NCBI RefSeq assembly: GCF_950101795.1
Contig: NZ_CATNLZ010000032.1
Location: 124,001 to 188,000, forward strand
Direction: 5' to 3'
DNA length: 64,000 nucleotides
Source of the DNA: Nocardioides sp. T2.26MG-1
GTDB lineage: Bacteria > Actinomycetota > Actinomycetes > Propionibacteriales > Nocardioidaceae
The notes under the pieces were generated by a model. The model saw only the letters and a program-made list of their open reading frames with translations. It did no database searches and had not been told where the DNA came from. Positions within the stretch are counted from its first letter, which is position 1, and each line of letters starts with the position of its first letter. A program made the position numbers and the translations under genes. This document shows positions 28,901 through 34,986 of the stretch, one piece after another.

Positions 28901-29322
28901 AGACCGGCGACGTCCGGAGCGCCTGCGGGCAGCGCGCGCCCGCGGCACAGGGCATCGGCCAGTGGCGCCACCCGGGCGTGGGCGGTGGCCACGGCCTGCT
29001 CGAACGCCGCGGTGTCGAGGTCGGCCTCGGGCAGCCGGAGCGCGTACCCGGGCTGCTCGGTCACCAGCAGGGTGCCGCCTCCGCGCGTGGTGCGGCCGGG
29101 CTCGAGGGCGCGGCGCAGCCCGGCGACGTACCCCTGCATCGTGCCGGAGACCCCGGGCGGGGGAGCGCCGTTCCAGACCAGGTCGGCGAGCGTGTCGACG
29201 GCGACGGCGCGGCCGCGGTGCAGGGCGAGCGCCGCGAGCAGCGCGCGCTGCTTGGGTCCTCCCAGGTTGACCGGGCCGGAGGCGTCGGTGGCCACGGTCG
29301 TGCCGAGCACGCCGATCTGCAT
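25915..29322 (-). CDS. SARP-type (BTAD) transcription regulator with AAA ATPase and helical-repeat domains
   Basis: 1135 residues from ATG 29322. The N-terminal winged helix of OmpR/SARP type (LGGPKQRALLAALALHRGRA) is followed by the BTAD helical domain (~95-245; LALWRGVPFADLGEVPAAEA). The AAA/STAND ATPase has Walker A GEPGIGKS (~335) and Walker B MMLVIDDLHWAD (~424). A long C-terminal region of TPR-like helices reaches the end. This is the AfsR-like architecture of actinobacterial regulators that sense signals through the ATPase/TPR part. TATCCT six bases before the ATG suggests a leaderless mRNA. No biosynthetic cluster is adjacent, so the target genes are unknown. Confidence 0.85.
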   Translation of the reverse strand: MQIGVLGTTVATDASGPVNLGGPKQRALLAALALHRGRAVAVDTLADLVWNGAPPPGVSGTMQGYVAGLRRALEPGRTTRGGGTLLVTEQPGYALRLPEADLDTAAFEQAVATAHARVAPLADALCRGRALPAGAPDVAGLDALHQTLDEALALWRGVPFADLGEVPAAEAERARLEELRVLATEDRAALGILLGLHATVAAELDALTRQHPLRERTWALRALALAGSGRQADALAVLRQVRDVLDEELGLEPGAELRAVQTAVLRQEATAVPEPAPAAAPTPVPAAADEHAPLPFPSPWGWSMAGREEELAALTDLVDQVVAGGDRSPAFVALTGEPGIGKSRLAIEAATYAAGHGMTIAWGRCSQDDGAPALWPWATVLERLGSELPTNDAGDVDDGGTAAFRAWETVVEAVLAAATAAPMMLVIDDLHWADTSSLRVLRLLTEAAVAEGPGPRLLVLTTWREHPPPTAALAEVAEALARKHALRIQLHGISADAAAQVFAQITEAEPTTPETDALRRRTEGNPFFLVEYARLARERGDIAALIAEPQPPAAVHEVLSRRLAQLDEPTRELLQTASVLGRIFELGTLTRTAHPDDPDEDRVLDGLDPALAAGLVEEDGVDRFRFTHALVRDTVLSILPQSRRARVHARAAEALAGRGGHEAEIARHWLAAGPRHLSAAWPAAQAAARSATAVFAYVEALEMLEHALRAQDQDPTSDDRARFELLTDLAEVLRRAGRWVELRGVCHEAVEVADELGDPTLLARAGIMTSTGALWQSAPHAEVDPLVVDALRRALDRLPEGDDPGRCRVMLALAGEIYYGATSQEREAIAAEAVAMARRLGDPELTLSACLHAAIAVWRGGTAQLRLDLTTEAVHLADRLGDAMSLAAALTLRAVAAGELGAVDVLDESLSRARSEADRLRHVYAQLVLDSLEVSWAAMRGRFDDVERIIRHMQGIGEVVSITGYEESVAGAILMQLLWQGRDDELSFAMTAMEGNTFLPIATSIVAVQCRTGHLDLARAYFDAHSADVDRAMRSDTWFSPMAWSMGAEAACYLGEPGLGATAYECLTDLAGRPACAGSGSAIGPVDMFLAMAAHATGEDALATRHADRALELCEQWDVPLAADWVRRERERFAF

Positions 29323-29328
29323 GGCGGC

Positions 29329-29334
29329 AGGATA
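29329..29334 (-). promoter_or_regulatory. Probable leaderless promoter -10 of the SARP-type regulator gene
   Basis: On the minus strand TATCCT stands six bases before the ATG at 29322, with no ribosome binding site. Confidence 0.45.
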
Positions 29335-29341
29335 GGGCCGG

Positions 29342-30334
29342 TCAGCGCAGGGTGTCCGCGGATCCGAGCCGCCAGACCGCGAGGCCGCGGACGCCGTACT
29401 CACGGGCCAGCTCGACGCGGCGGGCGTACGACCGCGCGTCGGACCACCACAGCACGGTCCCGTTCGAAAGCCGCGCGGTCCACTCGCCCAGCTTGGGCCG
29501 CCAGTGCGCGGTGGCGCCGTCGCGGGCGACGAGGCCGCGCACCTGGCGCAGCGTGAGGCTGCGACCGGTACCCCTGGTCGGCCAGCTGTAGCCGTAGCCG
29601 GAGACGCCGAGCAGCACCTGCTCGGCCGGTACGACGGAGAGCAGTGCGTCCAGCGCGTCGCGCTGCCAGGGGAGCGGACCGATGGGGCCCGGTGCCGACC
29701 AGCTCGGGCCGTGCATGTCGTAGGTCATCACCGCGATCACGTCGGCGGCCTCGGCCAGGTCCGCCAGCAGGTAGCCGCGTTCGCGGTAGACGCGCAGCGA
29801 GGTCGAGGCGCTGACGTCGATCGAGACCGTCCGCTCCTCCGGCATCCGGGCCTGGAGCTCCTCCACGAGCGTCACCAACCCGTCCGCGTCGCTCGCACGC
29901 ACTCCCTCCAGGTCGACGTTGACCGAGTCCCAGCCCTGGTCGGTGACGTCCGCCGCGACCCGGCTGGCGACCGACGCGATCTTCGCGGGGTCGGAGAGCA
30001 TCCGGTGCAGCGCCACCCGGTCGAAGTCCTCGAGCCGGTCGCTGTAGTTGCTCAGCAGCAGCTCGGCCGCCAGTCCGTGCCGGTGCGCCGCGGCCAGCAG
30101 TCGCTGGGCGTTCTCGTTGGGCCCGCCGACCCGGCTGCCGGTGGCGTTGATGGACACGCCGGCGACGCTCAGCGTGCTCAGCCCGTGGGCGTTGCGGGCG
30201 ACCAGCCGGTCCGGGCTGGTCTGCAGGATCCAGCCGGTCACCTCGAGCCCGTCCGGCCGCGCCGCTGTCGCCGTCGTGGGGACGAGCAGGAGGAGTCCGA
30301 GGACAGCCGCGACGAGGCGGGCGGGGCGCACCAT
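29342..30334 (-). CDS. Secreted glycoside hydrolase family 18-like protein
   Basis: 330 residues. The signal peptide is MVRPARLVAAVLGLLLLVPT, with cleavage near TATAARP. A GH18-type (beta/alpha)8 barrel follows: WDSVNVDLEG (residues 135-144) corresponds to the catalytic DxxDxDxE, giving D136, D141 and the acid/base E143, with the middle Asp replaced by Asn139. MTYDMHGPSWSAPGPIGPLP and LGVSGYGYSWP are barrel segments found in YaaH/SleL-like and chitinase-like enzymes. The substrate is probably an N-acetylglucosamine polymer such as peptidoglycan or chitin. The Asn substitution may lower activity. It lies downstream of the inverted-repeat island. Confidence 0.82.
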   Translation of the reverse strand: MVRPARLVAAVLGLLLLVPTTATAARPDGLEVTGWILQTSPDRLVARNAHGLSTLSVAGVSINATGSRVGGPNENAQRLLAAAHRHGLAAELLLSNYSDRLEDFDRVALHRMLSDPAKIASVASRVAADVTDQGWDSVNVDLEGVRASDADGLVTLVEELQARMPEERTVSIDVSASTSLRVYRERGYLLADLAEAADVIAVMTYDMHGPSWSAPGPIGPLPWQRDALDALLSVVPAEQVLLGVSGYGYSWPTRGTGRSLTLRQVRGLVARDGATAHWRPKLGEWTARLSNGTVLWWSDARSYARRVELAREYGVRGLAVWRLGSADTLR

Positions 30335-30409
30335 GGGTCCCAGCCTGCCAGTGCAGCTCGGTGACCCGCTTACCAGTCACGGCGGTGGCGGTGGCGATGA
30401 CCGAGGAGA

Positions 30410-30499
30410 CGTGGTCGCCGTTCGCTGTGGTCACCCGAGGGTGGTCACCGCCGGCGCACGGCTGCGGGTCGGCGGTGGTCGACGTGCTGTGGTCGCCGT
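30410..30499 (+). repeat. Left copy of a ~90-bp inverted repeat
   Basis: From CGTGGTCGCCGTTCGCTGTG to CGTGCTGTGGTCGCCGT. The reverse complement of 33103-33193 matches along the whole length: about 49 bases are identical at the outer end, a few differences occur in the middle, and about 18 bases are identical at the inner end. The repeat also contains a smaller internal symmetry (GTGGTCGCCGTT at one end, GTGGTCGCCGT at the other). It is the left border of a 2.8-kb island. Confidence 0.85.
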
Positions 30500-30542
30500 T
30501 GAAGGACGAGAGCCCAGTGGTGACCGGGTCCGCGTAGCACGA

Positions 30543-30577
30543 TGGTTGAGGTGCGAGCGGAGCGAGCCTCGAAACCA
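30543..30577 (+). repeat. Dispersed palindromic element (REP-like), single copy
   Basis: The left arm TGGTTGAGGTGCGAG, spacer CGGAGCG and right arm AGCCTCGAAACCA form an imperfect hairpin. The same element, in either orientation, makes up the clusters at 33260-33549 and 45539-45592. Confidence 0.75.
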
Positions 30578-30730
30578 CGCGTCCGCGGAGGCAGCAGGCC
30601 GCGCGGGCCCCTGCGGACCCGAGAGGACAGGAACCAACCCACGACCGCAACGCGAATCGCGCTCCGAGTTACCTTGCTACTTCTGGTCAAGAGGGCGCGC
30701 GGCTCTCGCTTAGTCCGAGACCACCGGACC

Positions 30731-30742
30731 TACGATGCGGTC
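30731..30742 (+). promoter_or_regulatory. Probable leaderless promoter -10 of the SEC-C gene
   Basis: TACGAT at 30731-30736 lies six bases before the GTG at 30743, without a Shine-Dalgarno sequence. Confidence 0.4.
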
Positions 30743-31408
30743 GTGGTCACGATTGTCAACTGTCCGAACGTCACGTGTAGGCATTCGTTTCCGATTGGCT
30801 TGGATCTCGACACCGTGACGTTTGTCGGGAACGGAATGAACGTCGCAGTCGAGTGTCCACGCTGCCATCGACGCTTCGATGCGACCGGAGGTGGCGATGG
30901 CACGTTTTCAACCGTGGGCGGGCGACTTCGTCGAGTAGCCAAGTTCATCTCGGAGGCGGACGACGGCACCCTCAACTCTCTGCGGCAGGACCTTGAGCGG
31001 GCCAGCGAGAATCACGACGTTGAGCGGGCCCGTCAGAGTCTGGCGGAGGCTGGCATTGCGGCATCGGGGTCGAAGTGGCAGGACCCCAACTTCGTTCTCG
31101 CGTTCATCAGTCTCCTGATCGCAGTCATCGGTCTTGTGCTTCAGCAGCGCGCTGCAGGCGATTCGCCCACGAAGGAGCAGATCGACAAACTCATCAGCCT
31201 TGAAGAAGCACAGCTCAGCGAGTCTGGTGAGCACGCCAGTTCCGGACCCTCGGTTTCAAGGGACATCACCTCGCAGCCGGGCAGAAACGACCTCTGCCCC
31301 TGCGGGAGCACCCGGAAGTACAAACGCTGCCACGGCGCCCACCCAACTTCTCCAGATCATCCAGGCAACCGCGCGAGCGACCTGGCGGGACGGACTAGCA
31401 CCCTGTGA
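30743..31408 (+). CDS. Unrecognised zinc-ribbon / membrane / SEC-C protein
   Basis: 221 residues from GTG 30743. The N-terminus has two Cys pairs (NCPNVTCRHSFPI and VECPRCHRRFD), a likely zinc ribbon resembling MJ0042-type domains. A helical, charged middle part (DGTLNSLRQDLERASENHDV) leads to one membrane helix (NFVLAFISLLIAVIGLVLQQ, ~residues 119-138). The last ~60 residues contain GRNDLCPCGSTRKYKRCHG, a perfect SEC-C metal-binding motif. SEC-C tails occur on SecA and on many uncharacterised, often mobile, proteins. The whole architecture is not one I know. Codon use is less GC-biased than in the neighbours, and it lies between the inverted repeats beside HNH genes, so acquisition is likely. 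Role unknown. Confidence 0.7.
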   Translation: MVTIVNCPNVTCRHSFPIGLDLDTVTFVGNGMNVAVECPRCHRRFDATGGGDGTFSTVGGRLRRVAKFISEADDGTLNSLRQDLERASENHDVERARQSLAEAGIAASGSKWQDPNFVLAFISLLIAVIGLVLQQRAAGDSPTKEQIDKLISLEEAQLSESGEHASSGPSVSRDITSQPGRNDLCPCGSTRKYKRCHGAHPTSPDHPGNRASDLAGRTSTL

Positions 31409-31615
31409 GACTGCAGGAGCAGATCGGCCCGCCTACACACCACGGGATCACAGGATCAAGATCGAAGGCCCGGGACGGGCGGCAGTAGCCGGGGACCACG
31501 TACATCGCACGGGTCAGTAAGACCTGCTCGTGAAGTCGGCGGAAGGGGCGTAGTCGGGGGACGTCGAGGTGCTCCGCCAGGTCCAGCACCGGCGCACGTT
31601 GGCCGGGCCGCTCGA
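31395..31615 (-). pseudogene. Degenerate C-terminal copy of a DUF222-HNH protein
   Basis: The minus strand encodes VLDLAEHLDVP, LHEQVLLTRAMYVVPGYCRP, SRAFDLDPVIPWCVGGPICS. This matches the intact neighbour (VLDLTEHLEVP, LREQVLLTHPTCVFPGCCRP, SRGCDLDHAIAWADGGPTCS). The HNH histidine is changed (DLDP instead of DLDH), and the frame stops shortly after CSCSLTGC. It is a partial duplication, or an older member overrun by the newer copy. It overlaps the last codons of the convergent SEC-C gene. Confidence 0.8.
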
Positions 31616-31722
31616 GGCGCGGCGGCCTCGCCGGAATGGAACTACGTCCGCAGTGAACTCGATCAACGGCACTCCTGGGCATGGCTCTGACCCCGCGGGC
31701 CGTGGCCGGCGGGGTCGGGTGG

Positions 31723-32967
31723 TCAGGTATGTCGGGTGTAGGTGCGTCCGTGGGGGCTGGTCCAGGTGAAGTGTCGGTGGCCGGTGCGGTGGAGGGTCCA
31801 GCCGCCGTGGGTCTTGAGGCGGTGGTGGAAGCGGCAGAGGGGGACGAGGTTGCATGAGCAGGTCGGGCCGCCGTCGGCCCAGGCGATCGCATGGTCGAGG
31901 TCGCAGCCCCGGGATGGCCGGCAACAGCCGGGGAACACGCAGGTGGGGTGGGTGAGTAGGACCTGTTCACGCAGCCGGGGTGAAGTGGTGTAGCCGGGGA
32001 CCTCGAGGTGCTCGGTCAGGTCCAGCACCGGTCGGAGGGTGACGGGTCCGGTGGCGGTGGCGCACCAGGACTCGACCTGGGCGACCAGGACCTGGCTGCG
32101 GGTGTTCTCCACGCCGGCGAGGGCGCCCTCGGAGAGGTGGGTGTAGATCACCAGCTCCCGGCCCCGCCGGGTCGGCGTCGGCCGCGGCGGCTCGCTGGTG
32201 GTGTCTGGTTGGAGCATGAGGTCGCCGCGGGCGAGGGCGCCGGCGGCCATCGCGCGGCGGACATCCAACGTCTCGGTGCAGCCGAGGTCGGCGAGCTGTT
32301 GGGCACCCTCGCTCAACGCGTGGTCGAGGTCGAGGGCGTCGGCCAGGTCGAGCTCACCGCGCACCGCCATGGTGCCGTCGAGGGAGACCTGGGTGGTGTC
32401 GACGTCGCAGAACCGGCCGTCGGCGGCCAGCAGGCGGCGGTGCTCGGCCTCGATTGGGTCGAACGTGGCCCGCGCGGCTTCCACCGTCCGCTCCAGTTGG
32501 GCCCAGGACAGCCGGTGCGCGAGGGGGGCGAGGTGCTTGTCGACGTGGTCGGCGCCCTCGGCGGGCAGGGACCGGGTGTGGGCGGCGATGCGGCGGGCCC
32601 GCCAGACCGGCACCGTGCCGGCGATCACCCGGGCCCACAGTCGGGGGAGGCGGTGGCGGATCTCGACCGCGTCGCCGAGGTAGCTGCGTCCGGCGTCGGT
32701 GGTCAGGCCGACCGCGAGCACGAAGTCCGCGATGCAGAACTCCGCGACCAGGGGTGCGCCGGGGCCGGCGATCGCGAGCTCGCCCTCGGAGCCGTCGATG
32801 GTCGCGGCGTCGTCGAGCCCGTCGGCGGGGTGGGCGGTGGCCCACTCAACGGCCAGCTCGAACTTGGCGATCTCGTGCCGGTCCAGCTCCGACTGCGTGG
32901 TCTCAAGGGCAGCCAGCAGCGCCCGGGGACCGTCGAGGTCCGGGTGCACGAGCGGGGTGGCTGCCAT
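31723..32967 (-). CDS. DUF222 / HNH endonuclease-domain protein
   Basis: 414 residues from ATG 32967. A long helical DUF222 domain (~1-310; ALLAALETTQSELDRHEIAK; VWRARRIAAHTRSLPAEGAD) precedes a C-terminal HNH nuclease domain (~340-400): CVFPGCCRPSRGCDLDHAIA, ADGGPTCSCNLVPLCRFHHR, then LKTHGGWTL. The Cys pairs and the DLDH...N...H residues of the HNH fold are intact. The family is highly multiplied in Nocardioides, Mycobacterium and relatives; each genome often has dozens. Its function is unproven, and selfish or phage-defence roles have been suggested. It lies between 90-bp inverted repeats with a broken copy downstream. Confidence 0.9.
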   Translation of the reverse strand: MAATPLVHPDLDGPRALLAALETTQSELDRHEIAKFELAVEWATAHPADGLDDAATIDGSEGELAIAGPGAPLVAEFCIADFVLAVGLTTDAGRSYLGDAVEIRHRLPRLWARVIAGTVPVWRARRIAAHTRSLPAEGADHVDKHLAPLAHRLSWAQLERTVEAARATFDPIEAEHRRLLAADGRFCDVDTTQVSLDGTMAVRGELDLADALDLDHALSEGAQQLADLGCTETLDVRRAMAAGALARGDLMLQPDTTSEPPRPTPTRRGRELVIYTHLSEGALAGVENTRSQVLVAQVESWCATATGPVTLRPVLDLTEHLEVPGYTTSPRLREQVLLTHPTCVFPGCCRPSRGCDLDHAIAWADGGPTCSCNLVPLCRFHHRLKTHGGWTLHRTGHRHFTWTSPHGRTYTRHT

Positions 32968-33102
32968 GTGTCCATCCCAGCAGAGGCCACCGACATCGCA
33001 GGGCCGGAATCCCCTTGTTCCACAGGGCCCTGGCGAAGTCGAAGGTAAAATCTTCCGGGTCGTGAGGTGGGGGATGTCGGCAGGCGGAATCCCGGGTCTA
33101 CG

Positions 33103-33193
33103 ACGGCGACCACAGCACGTCAACCACATGCCGACCTGGTGCCGGGCGCCGGCGGTGACCACCCTCGGGTGACCACAGCGAACGGCGACCACG
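33103..33193 (-). repeat. Right copy of the ~90-bp inverted repeat
   Basis: This is the reverse-complement partner of 30410-30499. Its outer end (33145-33193) matches the left copy almost exactly. Together they bracket the SEC-C gene, the HNH remnant and the DUF222-HNH gene. Confidence 0.85.
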
Positions 33194-33259
33194 CCCCTCG
33201 TCCTTCAACCACCGCAACCAGGTACGGACCCGCAGGCTGACGTACGTCCGCCTGCGGGC

Positions 33260-33549
33260 GTGGTTTCGAGGCTCGGGCCTAGCGGCCCTCGCACCTCAAC
33301 CACCGTGCGTCGCCTTGCGGCCCTCGCACCTCAACCACCGTGCAAGGCAGACGTACGTCCGCCTGCGGGCGTGGTTTCGAGGCTCGGGCCTAGCGGCCCT
33401 CGCACCTCAACCACCGTGCAAGGCTGACGTACGCCGGCCCGCGGGGGTGGTTTCGAGGCTCGGGCATAGCGGCCCTCGCACCTCAACCACCGTGCGCCGG
33501 GCGGTGGTTTCGAGGCTCGGGCCTGGCGGCCCTCGCACCTCAACCACCG
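33260..33549 (+). repeat. Cluster of four REP-like palindromes plus a partial copy
   Basis: A 44-45 bp unit (left arm GTGGTTTCGAGGCTCGGGCC, spacer TAGC, right arm GGCCCTCGCACCTCAACCAC) starts at about 33260, 33371, 33447 and 33504. A half unit lies at 33317-33339. Units are separated by spacers that themselves repeat (CAAGGCAGACGTACGTCCGC; CAAGGCTGACGTACG). Each unit can fold into a hairpin. They fill the 395 bp between the inverted-repeat island and the NUDIX gene, where there is no coding sequence. Confidence 0.85.
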
Positions 33550-33576
33550 GGTGCCACCACGGACGTAGGCCGGGGA

Positions 33577-33588
33577 TAGCGTGGCGGC
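33577..33588 (+). promoter_or_regulatory. Probable leaderless promoter -10 of the NUDIX gene
   Basis: TAGCGT at 33577-33582 lies six bases before the ATG at 33589, and no Shine-Dalgarno sequence precedes it. Confidence 0.45.
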
Positions 33589-34035
33589 ATGCACCGGTTC
33601 GCCAGCGTCCTGCTCGTGGACCAACGGGGCTGGCTGCTCCTGCAGGAGCGTGACGAGCACCCGGTGATCGACCCGGAGCGGTGGGGGCTGGTGGGCGGTC
33701 ACGTGGAGGACGGCGAGGAGTTCGAGGCCGCGGCGTACCGCGAGCTCGAGGAGGAGACCGGCATCCGGCTGGCGCCCGGGGAGCTGAGCCTGTGGCTGGA
33801 CACCGAGGTGTTCCACGAGGCGTACGGGACGCTCGACGAGGTGCAGGTGTGGGTGGCCGCGACCACGCTCGCCGACGCCGACATCGTGGTGGGGGAGGGC
33901 CGGCAGATCGTGTTCGTCGATCCCGACCGGGCGCAGGCTCTCGACCTGACGGCCTCCGCGAGCCGGATCGTCCCCGAGTTCACGGCCTCCGGCAGCTATC
34001 GAGACCTGGTGCGAGTGGCGCTGTCACTGCTCTGA
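33589..34035 (+). CDS. NUDIX hydrolase
   Basis: 148 residues. A complete Nudix box, GHVEDGE...RELEEETGI (residues 37-59), fits GX5EX7REUXEEXGU with its metal-binding glutamates. The protein should cleave a nucleoside diphosphate linked to another moiety; the exact substrate (MutT-like, ADP-ribose, other) is not visible. WGLVGGHV before the box and FHEAYGTLDEVQVWVAA after it are ordinary. Its TGA stop shares a base with the ATG of the next gene (TGATG), so the two are coupled. Confidence 0.9.
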   Translation: MHRFASVLLVDQRGWLLLQERDEHPVIDPERWGLVGGHVEDGEEFEAAAYRELEEETGIRLAPGELSLWLDTEVFHEAYGTLDEVQVWVAATTLADADIVVGEGRQIVFVDPDRAQALDLTASASRIVPEFTASGSYRDLVRVALSLL

Positions 34036-34967
34036 TGTCTCCCATGGACCTCACCGTGTACCCCGTGCCCGCCGCCGGAGCCGAGGACGTCGTGGTCGCC
34101 GGACCCGGGCCCGACGAGGGCGCGGTGTTCACCGGCACCGAGGACGGCAGCATCTTCCGGGTCTCCCACGACGGGCAGCGCATCGACCGGGTCGCCCACA
34201 CCGGCGGCCGCCCGCTCGGCATCGAGCTCGACCGGGACGGGCGGCTGCTGGTGTGCGACGCCCGCCGCGGCGTGCTGCGCGTCGACCCGCGCACGGGGGG
34301 CGTCGAGACCGTCACCGACCGCCTGGGGGGGACGCCGATGATGTTCTGCAACAACGCCGCGGTCGCCGCCGACGGCACCGTGTGGTTCAGCGACTCCTCC
34401 CGCCACTACGGCATCGACCGGTGGAAGGACGACTTCGTCCAGAACACCCGCACCGGCCGGCTCGCGCGGCTCGGCACCGACGGCACCGTCGAGGTGGTCA
34501 TCGACGGGCTGGCGTTCGCCAACGGCGTCGCGCTGGCCGCGGACGAGTCGTACGTCGCGGTCGCGGAGACCGGCGCCCGGACCGTGGTCCGCTGGTGGCT
34601 GACGGGGGAGCGGGCCGGCACCCGCGACCACCTCGCCCACGATCTGCCGGGCTACCCCGACAACATCGCGCGGGGGAGCGACGGGCTGATCTGGGTCTCG
34701 ATCGCCAGCCCCACCGACCCGGTCGTCGAGCGCCTCCAGCACGCCCCGATGCCGCTGCGCAAGGCGGTGACCCGGGTCCCCGAGCGGCTCCAGCCCAAGC
34801 CGAAGCGCACGGTCCGGGCGATCGCCTTCGACGACACCGGACGCCGGGTCCACGACGTCGACCTGCCGGCCACGGGCTACCACATGGTCACCGGTGTGCG
34901 GGAGCACGACGGCCGGCTCTGGCTCGGCAGCCTGCACGAGCCCGCGGTCGCGGTTGTGGACCTGTAG
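34035..34967 (+). CDS. SMP-30/strictosidine-synthase-like beta-propeller lactonase
   Basis: 310 residues from ATG 34035 (another ATG at 34044 is possible). The six-bladed propeller pattern is [100 protein letters not shown]. In particular FSDSS, FANGV and PGYPDNI are the calcium/active-site strands of the gluconolactonase/strictosidine synthase superfamily. Members hydrolyse lactones or phosphoesters. There is no signal peptide. It is coupled to the NUDIX gene. It was not recognised as any specific enzyme. Confidence 0.83.
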   Translation: MSPMDLTVYPVPAAGAEDVVVAGPGPDEGAVFTGTEDGSIFRVSHDGQRIDRVAHTGGRPLGIELDRDGRLLVCDARRGVLRVDPRTGGVETVTDRLGGTPMMFCNNAAVAADGTVWFSDSSRHYGIDRWKDDFVQNTRTGRLARLGTDGTVEVVIDGLAFANGVALAADESYVAVAETGARTVVRWWLTGERAGTRDHLAHDLPGYPDNIARGSDGLIWVSIASPTDPVVERLQHAPMPLRKAVTRVPERLQPKPKRTVRAIAFDDTGRRVHDVDLPATGYHMVTGVREHDGRLWLGSLHEPAVAVVDL

Positions 34968-34972
34968 ACACG

Positions 34973-34986
34973 TAGACTCGATCGCT
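34973..34986 (+). promoter_or_regulatory. Probable leaderless promoter -10 of dxs
   Basis: TAGACT at 34973-34978 lies eight bases before the dxs ATG. It comes just after the stop of the upstream gene, so dxs can be transcribed separately even though only 19 bp separate the genes. Confidence 0.45.

Larger units (their letters stand above)
30335..30742. other. Gap holding the left end of an inverted-repeat island
   Basis: No gene is supported. The interval contains the left 90-bp inverted repeat (30410-30499) and one copy of the dispersed palindromic element (30543-30577), followed by the start region of the SEC-C gene. The last part is less GC-rich than the surrounding DNA. Confidence 0.6.

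Noticed and set aside
26698..29556. A 952-residue plus-strand open frame across the SARP-type regulator
   Set aside because: Its composition is that of an antisense shadow; the minus strand carries BTAD, Walker A and Walker B motifs.
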